DNA from: Pseudomonadota bacterium
Lineage (GTDB): Bacteria > Pseudomonadota > Alphaproteobacteria > Sphingomonadales > Govanellaceae
Reading direction: 5' to 3'
Length of the DNA stretch: 64,000 nt
Assembly (NCBI GenBank): GCA_003577275.1
Contig: QEVO01000002.1
Span: forward strand, 496,001 to 560,000
Shown here piece after piece: positions 16,030-23,900 of the stretch (the first letter of the stretch is position 1; the number at the start of each line of letters is the position of its first letter). The translations under genes were made by a program, and so were the position numbers. The notes under the pieces are model-generated. The model saw only the letters and a program-made list of their open reading frames with translations. It had not been told where the DNA came from and did no database searches.

Positions 16030-17039
16030 GCCGCGCCTATTATGATCCGGCGGCGGAATACGCGCCCCTGCCCGGCCATTCCTCGCGAGGAAGGTTCGAG
16101 CGCGTGTTGCGCAGCGGCAAGTTCGCGGTGACGGCGGAGCTCAACCCGCCGGATTCCGCCGACCCGCGCGATGTTTATGAGCGCGCGCTGGTGCTGGCGG
16201 AAGTGTGCGACGCCATCAACGCCACCGACGCCTCGGGCGCGCATACCCACATGTCCAGCGTCGCCGTGTGCTCGCTCTTAAGCCGCGCCGGCTATGCCGT
16301 GGTCATGCAGATATCCTGCCGCGACCGCAACCGCATCGCCATCCAGGGCGACGTTCTGGGCGCGGCCGCCATCGGCGTCGCCAATGTCTTGTGCCTGACC
16401 GGCGACGGCGTCGAAGTGGGGGATCAGCCCGAGGCCAAGCCGGTGTTCGATCTAGATTCCATTTCCCTCCTGCAAACCATCCGCGCCATGCGGGATGAAT
16501 CACGCCTGCTGTCGGGCCGCAAGCTGACCTCGCCGCCGCGGCTATTCCTCGGCGCGGCCGCCAACCCGTTCGCGCCGCCACTAGATTTTCGCCCCCTAAG
16601 GCTGGCGAAAAAAATCGCTGCCGGGGCGCAGTTCGTGCAAACCCAGTACTGCTTCGATCTGGCGACGTTCAGAGCATTCATGCAGCGCGTGCGCGATCTC
16701 GGACTCGATCAGCAATGCTTCATCCTGGCGGGCGTAGGCCCGTTGGTGTCGGCCAAGGCGGCCAAGTGGATGCGCGCCAACGTGCCTGGCATCCATATTC
16801 CAGACGCCATCATAGAACGGTTGGAAGGGGCCGCCGATCAGCGCCGCGAGGGCAAAAACATCTGCATCGAGCTCATTCAGGAAATCCGCGCCATTCCCGG
16901 CGTCGCCGGCGTTCATGTCATGGCCTATCGTCAGGAGGAACTGGTGTCGGAAATCATTCAGCAATCCGGCGTGCTGCAAGGCCGCCGCCCGGTCAACAGG
17001 GACCGCAGAAAAACCATCACGCAGGAAACGCAAGCATGA
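16026..17039 (+). CDS. metF: Methylenetetrahydrofolate reductase
   Basis: The 337-residue TIM-barrel flavoprotein interconverts methyl-THF and methylene-THF. The family motifs are visible: FAVTAELNPPDSADPRDVYE near residue 37, DAINATDASGAHTHMSS, QISCRDRNRIAIQGDVLGA, VLCLTGDGV, LFLGAAANPF and a late AKKIAAGAQFVQTQYCFD. Its setting between metV and a methyl-THF:corrinoid methyltransferase suggests it works in the oxidative direction, producing methylene-THF from transferred methyl groups. It overlaps both neighbours by 4 bases (ATGA). Confidence 0.93.
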   Translation: MSRAYYDPAAEYAPLPGHSSRGRFERVLRSGKFAVTAELNPPDSADPRDVYERALVLAEVCDAINATDASGAHTHMSSVAVCSLLSRAGYAVVMQISCRDRNRIAIQGDVLGAAAIGVANVLCLTGDGVEVGDQPEAKPVFDLDSISLLQTIRAMRDESRLLSGRKLTSPPRLFLGAAANPFAPPLDFRPLRLAKKIAAGAQFVQTQYCFDLATFRAFMQRVRDLGLDQQCFILAGVGPLVSAKAAKWMRANVPGIHIPDAIIERLEGAADQRREGKNICIELIQEIRAIPGVAGVHVMAYRQEELVSEIIQQSGVLQGRRPVNRDRRKTITQETQA

Positions 17040-17938
17040 CGGATACGATTATTTCATCGGCGACAAGGAACGTGGTGATCGGTTTCGACCGGCCGTTCGT
17101 GGTGATCGGCGAGCGGATCAATCCCACCGGCCGCAAAATTCTTGCCGCCGAGATGGCGGCCGGGGATTTCACCCGCGTCACAGAGGATGCCTTGGCGCAA
17201 GTGGCAGCCGGCGCGCACGTATTGGACGTCAACGCCGGCGTACCCATGGCGGATGAGCCGGCGATCCTGGCGCAGGTGATAAAATTGGTGCAGTCGCTGA
17301 CTGACGCGCCGTTGAGCATCGATTCTTCCGTCACCGCCGCGCTGGCCTCGGGTCTTGCGGTCTATCAAGGCAAGGCGCTGGTCAACTCGGTCACCGCCGA
17401 GGACGAAAAACTGGAAGAAGTCTTGCCGCTGGTGGCGAAATACCGCGCGGCGGTAGTGGGCATTTCCAACGACGAGAGCGGCATCTCGGAAGATCCCGAC
17501 GTGCGCTTCGCCTGCGCCCGCAAGATCGTCGAGCGGGCGGCTGACTATGGCATTCCGGCGGCGGACGTAGTCATCGACCCCTTGGTGTTGCCCGCCGGCG
17601 CCACCAACGGCAGCGGCGCGGGCACCATCCGCCTGATCCGCCGCTTGCGTGAGGAACTTAAAGTCAACACCACCTGCGGCGCGTCTAACGTCAGCTTCGG
17701 TTTGCCCAACCGTCATCCCTTGAACGCCGCCTATCTCGCCATGGCCATCGGCGCCGGCATGACTTCGGCCATTCTCAACCCGCTCCATGCCGAGGAAATG
17801 GCGGCGGTGCGCGGCGCGGACGTGGTGCTGGGACACGACCAGAACTGCGCCCATTGGGTGGCGACTTATCGCGATCCCGATCAGGACCCGCGGCGGCAGC
17901 GCGAAGGCCGCCGCAGAAGGCGTGCGGAAAATGCCTGA
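17036..17938 (+). CDS. Methyl-THF:corrinoid methyltransferase, pterin-binding (MtgA/AcsE type)
   Basis: The 300-residue pterin-binding TIM barrel begins FVVIGERINPTGRKILAAEM. It contains AGAHVLDVNAGVP, PLSIDSS, LVNSVTAED and GISNDESGI, matching AcsE/MtgA-type enzymes rather than folate-synthesis dihydropteroate synthase. It would move the methyl group from methyl-cobalamin on the corrinoid protein to THF. The start at 17036 overlaps the metF stop (ATGA). The open frame upstream to 16715 is a shadow of metF. The last residues overlap the next gene by 8 bases. Confidence 0.9.
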   Translation: MTDTIISSATRNVVIGFDRPFVVIGERINPTGRKILAAEMAAGDFTRVTEDALAQVAAGAHVLDVNAGVPMADEPAILAQVIKLVQSLTDAPLSIDSSVTAALASGLAVYQGKALVNSVTAEDEKLEEVLPLVAKYRAAVVGISNDESGISEDPDVRFACARKIVERAADYGIPAADVVIDPLVLPAGATNGSGAGTIRLIRRLREELKVNTTCGASNVSFGLPNRHPLNAAYLAMAIGAGMTSAILNPLHAEEMAAVRGADVVLGHDQNCAHWVATYRDPDQDPRRQREGRRRRRAENA

Positions 17939-19862
17939 CGATCGTCTCGTCATCTTCAGCCCCGCCGGCCGTCGCGGACGCTTTGCCGTCGGCAAAACCG
18001 TGCGCGACGCCGCCCTGGCGTTGGGCGTCGATCTTGATTCGGTGTGCGGCGGCGTCGGCTTGTGCGGACGCTGTCAGATCGACGTGGATCCTAGTCAAGC
18101 ACAAGGCTTGTCGCACTGGAACGAGGTGGAGGAGCGCTATCACACGCGCCGCCCGATGCGGCCCGGGCATCGCTTGGCCTGCCAGGCCACCATCCAAGGC
18201 AATGTGACGGTGAGCGTGCCGCCGGAATTCCAAGTCCACCGTCCGGTGGTGCGCAAGGAAAGCCTCTATCGCGATATTACCCTTGATTGTGACGTGCGCG
18301 CCTGTTTCGTGACCATTCCGTTCGCCCAGCCGCATGACGCCGCAAATGACGCCGACCGACTGGCGCGCGCGTTGCGGGAAAAATGGGGACTGGGCGAGTT
18401 GACGATTGACGCCGACATACTTCGCCTCCTGTCTCCAGCCTTGAACGAAGGCAGCGGAAGCGTAACCGCCATTGTTCGCAAGGGATGCGAGATCATCGAT
18501 GTTCGTCCCGGCTTTTCGCCGGACCTCTATGGCGTCGCCGCGGATATCGGCTCCACCACCATCGCTTTACAGATGGTGGACATGACCAGCGGCGATGTCA
18601 TCGCGTCCCTGGGCGCGGTCAATCCGCAAATCCGCTTCGGCGATGACATCATGAGCCGACTGTCTTTTCTCCTCGCTCACAAGGATGGCGGCGCGCACCT
18701 GACGTCCTGCGTGCGGCGGGCGTTGAATGATCTCATCCTGCAGGCGGCGCGACATGCCAATATCGCGCCGCGCTCTATTTGCGAAGCGGTGGTGGTGGGC
18801 AATCCGGTCATGCACCACTTGTTTTTCGGCCTTGATGCGGCGGGGCTCGCCACCGCGCCCTTCACCCTGGCCACGGAAGGAGCCGTAGTGAGGCGCGCCG
18901 CCGATCTTGGCTTGAACATGCTGCCGGCAGCGGAGATTTACGCGCCGCCGGCCTTCGGCGCGCATGTGGGCGCGGACGCCGCCGCCGCCGTGCTGGCGGA
19001 AGCGCCGCATCGGGGCGGCGCGGTGCGACTTCTCATCGACGTCGGCACCAACGCCGAAATCGTGCTCAGCGACGGCCGGCGCGTGCTGGCCGCCTCCAGC
19101 CCCACCGGGCCGGCCTTCGAAGGGGCGCAGATTTCCAGCGGCCAGCGCGCCGCGCCGGGCGCCATCGAGCGGGTGCGTATCGATCCCTTGACATTAGAGC
19201 CGCGCTTTAAGGTGATAGGCTGCGAGGTCTGGTCTGATGATGCTGATTTTGCCGCGACAGCGACCGGCATCTGCGGCTCCGGCATCGTCGAAGCGCTGGT
19301 GGAAATGGCCCGCGCCGGCATCCTGCGCGCCGATGGTAGCCTCCTCGGCGAGGCGGCGCAGCGCACCTGGCGGGTGGTGGCGGATGGACCGGTGTGGGCC
19401 TATATTCTGCATCGCGATAAAGAGCGCGACATCCGCATCACCCAGCAGGATGTGCGCGCCATCCAACTGGCGAAAGCAGCGTTGCAGGCCGGCGCGCGCT
19501 TGCTGCTGGACCGTTTGGGCTGCGCGGCGGTGGACGAGATTTATCTCGCCGGCGGCTTTGGCAGCCAGATCGACCCCTCCTATGCGCTGGCGTTGGGCAT
19601 GCTGCCGCCGTGCCGACCTGAGGACGTCAAGGGAGTCGGCAACGCCGCCGGCGTCGGCGCGCGCATCGCGCTTCTCAATCAGCAGTCCCGCGCCGAACTT
19701 TCCCATCTGGCGGCGCGGGTGGAGAAAATCGAAACCGCCCTCGAGCCGGATTTCCAACACCACTTCGTCAACGCCATGAGCATTCCCGCCGCCGTTATCG
19801 CGACAATGGGGCAAAGCCGCACCCGCCGACGCGGCCGCAACGCACAAAGAGGTGACGCATGA
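17931..19862 (+). CDS. Corrinoid activation protein, 2Fe-2S/ASKHA type (RACo/RamA-like)
   Basis: The 643-residue product has an N-terminal ferredoxin-like domain with cysteine pattern CGGVGLCGRC (about 38-47) and a fourth cysteine in RLACQA. A middle linker follows, then an ASKHA ATPase region from about residue 200 (GVAADIGSTTIALQMVDMTSGDVI, LIDVGTNAEIVL, ATGICGSGIVEALVEM, EIYLAGGFGSQI). RACo-type proteins use ATP and low-potential electrons to reduce inactive Co(II) corrinoid protein to Co(I). The start at 17931 (MPDDRLVIF) overlaps the previous gene by 8 bases; the frame is open to 17787. Confidence 0.92.
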   Translation: MPDDRLVIFSPAGRRGRFAVGKTVRDAALALGVDLDSVCGGVGLCGRCQIDVDPSQAQGLSHWNEVEERYHTRRPMRPGHRLACQATIQGNVTVSVPPEFQVHRPVVRKESLYRDITLDCDVRACFVTIPFAQPHDAANDADRLARALREKWGLGELTIDADILRLLSPALNEGSGSVTAIVRKGCEIIDVRPGFSPDLYGVAADIGSTTIALQMVDMTSGDVIASLGAVNPQIRFGDDIMSRLSFLLAHKDGGAHLTSCVRRALNDLILQAARHANIAPRSICEAVVVGNPVMHHLFFGLDAAGLATAPFTLATEGAVVRRAADLGLNMLPAAEIYAPPAFGAHVGADAAAAVLAEAPHRGGAVRLLIDVGTNAEIVLSDGRRVLAASSPTGPAFEGAQISSGQRAAPGAIERVRIDPLTLEPRFKVIGCEVWSDDADFAATATGICGSGIVEALVEMARAGILRADGSLLGEAAQRTWRVVADGPVWAYILHRDKERDIRITQQDVRAIQLAKAALQAGARLLLDRLGCAAVDEIYLAGGFGSQIDPSYALALGMLPPCRPEDVKGVGNAAGVGARIALLNQQSRAELSHLAARVEKIETALEPDFQHHFVNAMSIPAAVIATMGQSRTRRRGRNAQRGDA

Positions 19863-21394
19863 GCACGGACCAGACCGCCCGCCGCCGGGGGCGTGAACAC
19901 TCACGCGCGGCAAGAACCGCCATCAAGCACGAAAAATTTCCCTATATCCGCCGCACCATTCCCAACGTCAATTTGTTCGATGAGGAAACGCTCGTTACCA
20001 TCGAGCGCAACGCCGACCGGATTCTGGAGGAGATCGGCATCGAATTTCGCCGCGATCCGGAATCCTTGGAGCTGTGGCGGAAGGCGGGCGCCGATATCAA
20101 GGGCGAACGGGTGCATATCCCACGCGGCCTTGCCCGCTCCCTCCTCGCCACCGCACCCCGCCAATTCATGCACCATGCCCGCAATCCGGCGCGCAGCGTG
20201 ATCATCGGCGGCAACAATACGGTATTCGCGCCGGTGGGCGGCGCGCCGTTCGTCACCGATCTTGATCGCGGCCGCCGCTATGGCACCATCGAAGACTTCA
20301 CCACCTTGACCAAGATCGCCTACATGTGCCCGGCCATTCACCATGCGGGCTTTTTGCTGTGCGAGCCTACCGATATTCCGGTCAACAAGCGCCACCTGGA
20401 CATGCTCTACAGCCTGATCCGCCACACCGATCAGCCCTTCCTTGGCGCTTCCAATCATGGCGCGCGCGCCGCCGATTCCATTCACATGGCGCGCCTGCTG
20501 TTTGGCGCGGAATTCGTTGCGCAAAACACCGTGATCATGTGCGTGATCAATTCCAATTCGCCGCTGGTATTCGACTCCACCATGATCAACGTGCTTAAGG
20601 AATATGCTCGCGCCAATCAAGGGGTGATCGTCACTCCCGCCGTGTTGGCGGGCGCCATGGGGCCGGTGACCACCGCCGGCTGCATCGCGCAAATCTTGGC
20701 TGAATCCATGGCCGGCATGGCGCTCTGCCAGTTGGTGCGGCCGGGCGCGCCGGTGGTGTTCGGCTCGTTCGTCGGCGGCGTCTCCATGCAAACGGGCGCG
20801 CCCACCTTCGGCACGCCCAACGCTTCCCATATGTTGTTTGCGGTAGCGGAACTGGGCCGGCGGCTGGGCGTGCCGGTGCGCAGCGGCGGCTCGCTGTGCG
20901 CCTCAAAGACACCAGACGCGCAAGCCGCCTATGAAAGCGCGCAAACGCTGTTGGCCACCGTGCTGGCGGGCGTCAATTTCGTGATGCACGGCGCGGGCTG
21001 GCTGGAAGGCGGCTTGGCGGCAAGCCCGGAAAAGATGGTGCTTGACGCCGATCAGTTGGCGATGATGCAAAAAATGGCGGAAGGGCTCGACATGTCGGAG
21101 AAGGCCCAGGCCATGGAAGCTTTCCGCGAGGTGGGACCGGGCGGCCACTTCCTCGGCTGCGCGCACACCCAGGAGACTTATCAAACAGCGATCTACAACT
21201 CCACGGTGGCCGATTATTCCTCGTTCGAGCAATGGTCGCAGGAAGGCAGCCAAACGGCAGCAGAGCGCGCCAACAAACTTTGGAAGCGGCTGCTGGAAGC
21301 TTATGAAGCGCCGCCCCTCGATCCTGCCATTGATGAAGCCTTGCAGGACTTTGTGCGACAAAAGAAAGCCTCCATGCCGGACGGCTTGGAATAG
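19859..21394 (+). CDS. MttB-family methyltransferase without pyrrolysine
   Basis: The 511-residue product matches the trimethylamine methyltransferase (MttB) superfamily: IERNADRILEEIGIEFRRDPE near residue 48, an extended barrel with LAGAMGPVTTAGCIAQILAESMAGMAL, and a C-terminal GSLCASKTPDAQAAYESAQTL...MHGAGWLEGGLAASPEKMVLD segment. It has no in-frame UAG, so it lacks pyrrolysine and belongs with the betaine-type members (glycine betaine MtgB, carnitine MtcB and relatives). The exact donor cannot be read from sequence. It is the last gene of the operon, starting in an ATGA overlap with the activator gene. Confidence 0.92.
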   Translation: MSTDQTARRRGREHSRAARTAIKHEKFPYIRRTIPNVNLFDEETLVTIERNADRILEEIGIEFRRDPESLELWRKAGADIKGERVHIPRGLARSLLATAPRQFMHHARNPARSVIIGGNNTVFAPVGGAPFVTDLDRGRRYGTIEDFTTLTKIAYMCPAIHHAGFLLCEPTDIPVNKRHLDMLYSLIRHTDQPFLGASNHGARAADSIHMARLLFGAEFVAQNTVIMCVINSNSPLVFDSTMINVLKEYARANQGVIVTPAVLAGAMGPVTTAGCIAQILAESMAGMALCQLVRPGAPVVFGSFVGGVSMQTGAPTFGTPNASHMLFAVAELGRRLGVPVRSGGSLCASKTPDAQAAYESAQTLLATVLAGVNFVMHGAGWLEGGLAASPEKMVLDADQLAMMQKMAEGLDMSEKAQAMEAFREVGPGGHFLGCAHTQETYQTAIYNSTVADYSSFEQWSQEGSQTAAERANKLWKRLLEAYEAPPLDPAIDEALQDFVRQKKASMPDGLE

Positions 21395-21395
21395 A

Positions 21396-22205
21396 TTAAG
21401 GCCGCTCCGGCCGCAGCCGGCCGCCAAGCCGCACCGGATGAATGGCGCGCGCCAGGCCGGTTTTGTCGTCAGTCTCCACGAACACGCCGCACATGGTGCC
21501 CTCGCCCATGGCGGCGGTAAACCGCCCGCTCGCCATCTTCTTGGTAAAGCGTATCAGCGGCTCTTCCTTCTCCATGCCAATCACCGAATTATAATCGCCG
21601 CACATGCCGGCGTCGGTCTGATAGGCGGTGCCCTGCGGCAGTATTTGCGCGTCCGCCGTCGGCACGTGGCTGTGGGTGCCCACCACCAGCGAGGCGCGGC
21701 CATCGGCGAAATGACCCATGGCCATTTTTTCGCTGGTCGCCTCGCCATGCACGTCGATCAACAGAAAATCGGTGCCCTGGCCCAACAGATGGCGCTGCAG
21801 CTCGCCGGCCACCGCCGCGAAGGGATCGTCCAACGGTTCCATGAACACCCGCCCCATGACGTTGATCACCACCACGCTGCGCCCTTTGCCGTCGCTGTAC
21901 CGGCATGCGCCGCGCCCCGGCGTGCCGGCGGGAAAATTGAGCGGCCGCAAGATGCGGCTGTCGCTGGAAATCACCGGCACGATGTCGCGCTGATCCCATA
22001 CGTGATTGCCGGTGGTGATGACATCGACGCCGGCGGCGAACATTTCCTCGCAAGTCGCCTGCGTCAGCCCAAAACCTGCCGCGAGGTTCTCGCCATTGAC
22101 GACCGTAAAGTCGATGCCCAACTCTGCTTTCAGCGATGGCAGATGCGCGGCCACCGCGCTGCGGCCGGAACGGCCGACGATATCCCCCAGAAATAAGACT
22201 TTCAC
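21396..22205 (-). CDS. ymdB: YmdB-family metallophosphoesterase
   Basis: The 269-residue product belongs to the YmdB/TIGR00282 family. It begins MKVLFLGDIVGRSGRSAV with later VNGENLAAGFG, TTGNHVWDQRDI, IDVHGEATSEK and VVGTHSHVPTADAQIL, which carry the metal ligands. Characterised members hydrolyse 2',3'-cyclic nucleotides and affect biofilm-related traits; the role here is unknown. It overlaps the fthC stop by 4 bases and is convergent with the MttB gene, with a 1-base gap. Confidence 0.9.
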   Translation of the reverse strand: MKVLFLGDIVGRSGRSAVAAHLPSLKAELGIDFTVVNGENLAAGFGLTQATCEEMFAAGVDVITTGNHVWDQRDIVPVISSDSRILRPLNFPAGTPGRGACRYSDGKGRSVVVINVMGRVFMEPLDDPFAAVAGELQRHLLGQGTDFLLIDVHGEATSEKMAMGHFADGRASLVVGTHSHVPTADAQILPQGTAYQTDAGMCGDYNSVIGMEKEEPLIRFTKKMASGRFTAAMGEGTMCGVFVETDDKTGLARAIHPVRLGGRLRPERP

Positions 22206-22786
22206 TTAAACCCTTTCTTGTTAAACCAGTGCACCGCGTGATCGGTGACCACGGCGTCCAGCACCATATCGCCGTCATGACGCGGCAACCGCCCCACCTT
22301 CTGTCCGGCGTAGGCATAGCCGATCGCCAGAATGTCGCATTTCGCCCGCAGCGCCGCCAAGGTGCGATCATAATAGCCGCCGCCGTAACCTAAACGATGG
22401 CCATCGGCGTCGAACGCCAAGAGCGGCGCGATGATGATGTCGGGATCGATTTCCGCGGCCGTGGCGGCCGGCGTCTGGATGCCGTAATCGCCGGGGATCA
22501 TCGGGTCGCCAGGCGCCCAGGCGCGAAACGCCAAGGGAGACGTTTTGCCCTTGACCACCGGCAAGGCCAGGCGATGGCCGGCAAGCGCCAAATGATGCAG
22601 GAGCGGCCGCACATCCAGTTCATCGCCAATGGGCCAATAGCCGGCAATGCTCCGCACCCCGGTCTCGGGAAGCATGGTCAGAAAGCGCTGCGCCGCCCGT
22701 TCCGGCGCGCCGTGGTCGGCGGCAAGCTCCTGCCTGCGGGCGCGGGCGTGCGCCCGTAGCTGGGATTTTTCCGCGTCGACCATCAT
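22202..22786 (-). CDS. fthC: 5-formyltetrahydrofolate cyclo-ligase
   Basis: The 194-residue enzyme converts 5-formyl-THF to methenyl-THF with ATP. It has an N-terminal basic helix (KSQLRAHARARRQEL), IAGYWPIGDELDVRPLL, a PLLAFDADGHRLGYGGGYYDR motif near residue 135 and a C-terminal DVVTDHAV-like segment (DAVVTDHAVHWFN). It is preceded by 6S RNA and zapA, the conserved zapA/ssrS/fthC arrangement, so nearness to the corrinoid folate genes is probably coincidence. Confidence 0.93.
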   Translation of the reverse strand: MMVDAEKSQLRAHARARRQELAADHGAPERAAQRFLTMLPETGVRSIAGYWPIGDELDVRPLLHHLALAGHRLALPVVKGKTSPLAFRAWAPGDPMIPGDYGIQTPAATAAEIDPDIIIAPLLAFDADGHRLGYGGGYYDRTLAALRAKCDILAIGYAYAGQKVGRLPRHDGDMVLDAVVTDHAVHWFNKKGFK

Positions 22787-22806
22787 GCCTTAAGCTGAAA
22801 ATATGA

Positions 22807-22972
22807 GTGGCGGGACCGCCATGGCCGTCAAGTTTGGTCATCCTCTGGCGCCATAAGAGCCAGGTGGGCGCCGTATGCCTGGACCAGGATCCAGGACAGG
22901 GACAGCTCCCGATGGGATGAATATCGCCCCAGGGATCGACAGTCTCGACGCACCGGGCAGTACCCGCCACCC
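22807..22972 (-). ncRNA. ssrS: 6S RNA
   Basis: The stretch between zapA and fthC folds on the minus strand into one long interrupted hairpin. The 5' arm GTGGCGGG (22970-22963) pairs perfectly with the 3' arm CCCGCCAC (22814-22807), and ACTGCC continues opposite GGCGGT. Imperfect pairing on both sides of an open centre follows, as in 6S RNA, which mimics an open promoter and holds sigma-70 RNA polymerase. Length of about 166 bases and the zapA-fthC position agree. I did not run a covariance model; the ends are approximate. Confidence 0.85.
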
Positions 22973-22978
22973 CTTTAC

Positions 22979-23278
22979 TTAGGCGCTCTCGAGCCTGCGG
23001 GCAATATCTTCAAGGCGGTTTGCCGCCTTGGCGAGGCGCAGGGTGAATTCGTCGTCTTCGGCGCGCGCGGCGGCGTCGCGGGCTTCCATCAGCTCGTCGG
23101 CAACGACCAGCGCCGCCATCAGGAGAAGCCGGGTATCGCCAATGTTGCCGATGCCTTCGATGAGATCGCCGACCTTGCCATCCACATAGCCGGCAAGGCC
23201 GATGAGCCGCGCCTCCTCGCCATCGCGGCAGGCCAACTGATAGCGTTGTCCGTTGACCGTGACCGTCACCTGCGCCAT
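22979..23278 (-). CDS. zapA: Cell division protein ZapA
   Basis: The 99-residue protein begins MAQVTVTVNGQRYQLACRDGEEARLIGLAGYVDGKV, the ZapA globular head, followed by a coiled-coil tail (DELMEARDAAARAEDDEFTLRLAKAANRLEDIARRL). ZapA bundles FtsZ filaments at mid-cell. It lies 2 bases after a small coiled-coil gene and before 6S RNA. Confidence 0.93.
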   Translation of the reverse strand: MAQVTVTVNGQRYQLACRDGEEARLIGLAGYVDGKVGDLIEGIGNIGDTRLLLMAALVVADELMEARDAAARAEDDEFTLRLAKAANRLEDIARRLESA

Positions 23279-23280
23279 GG

Positions 23281-23643
23281 CTACTCTCCGCCGCCTGCGG
23301 GATTGGCGATCATCGCCTGCACCCGCGCCATCACCGCGCTTATGCGCTTCTCGGCCTCCCGCTGACGCTCCAGCAAGGCGTCATGGGCGCGCCGCAGCGC
23401 CTGGTGTTCGTCCGACAGGACGGCATGGCGCTCCCGCAGCTCGGCATAGTCGCGGGCCAGCCGTTCGGCCTGGTGGGATTGCACGGTGGGAGAAAACAGA
23501 TCATCAGCGGAGGGCAGGCGCTGGGTGAGCTGAGCGACGCGGGCAAGCGCCGACTCGAGGCGATGCAAAATCGCCTCGGCCGAATCGCGCCCGCTCTTGA
23601 TGGCGCTGTCCGCCTCCCCTGCGGTCGGCCGCTCCTCCGCCAT
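23281..23643 (-). CDS. Coiled-coil protein upstream of zapA (DUF4164-like)
   Basis: The 120-residue protein is mostly helical, with heptad-like repeats from about residue 20 to 108 (ILHRLESALARVAQLTQRL, ERLARDYAELRERHAVLSDEHQALRRAHDALLERQREAEKRI). It has no signal peptide or membrane helix. Small coiled-coil proteins commonly precede zapA in Alphaproteobacteria and may help at the division site, but I cannot assign a function. It is coupled to zapA by a 2-base gap. Confidence 0.75.
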   Translation of the reverse strand: MAEERPTAGEADSAIKSGRDSAEAILHRLESALARVAQLTQRLPSADDLFSPTVQSHQAERLARDYAELRERHAVLSDEHQALRRAHDALLERQREAEKRISAVMARVQAMIANPAGGGE

Positions 23644-23900
23644 TGGCTTAGCCTATTCCTTAAGATTGCGTGCGACGCGTGTGAATAAAGCCAAGGTACT
23701 ACCTTAGCCTAACCGCACAAGCCCCAAAAAATCCAATACTTTTCCCGGCTTTTTGCCTGCTTGCTTGAAGTTGGAGCGCAAAAGCCGGCAAAGCATCGGC
23801 AAAAAGTGCGACAACCCGGTTGACGCCAAGGACGCCAGTGGTCATTGTGGCGCGCGTTTCATGGCCGCAAGGCAGCCAGGGTTAACCTGAAGATTTATCA

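Noticed and set aside
16715..17035. Upstream extension of the pterin-binding methyltransferase frame
   Set aside because: These codons lie inside metF in another frame and look like random Arg/His-rich translation; the ATGA overlap at 17036 is the natural start.
19859..21394. Pyrrolysine-containing trimethylamine methyltransferase
   Set aside because: The frame is complete without any in-frame TAG, and no pyl genes are visible.
22202..22786. fthC as a member of the methyltransferase system
   Set aside because: It is a folate gene close by, but the zapA / 6S RNA / fthC order is widely conserved, and it lies on the other strand behind ymdB.
23880..23887. GGTTAACC palindrome just before tkt as an operator
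   Set aside because: An 8-base palindrome alone is too weak, and I know of no matching regulator consensus.
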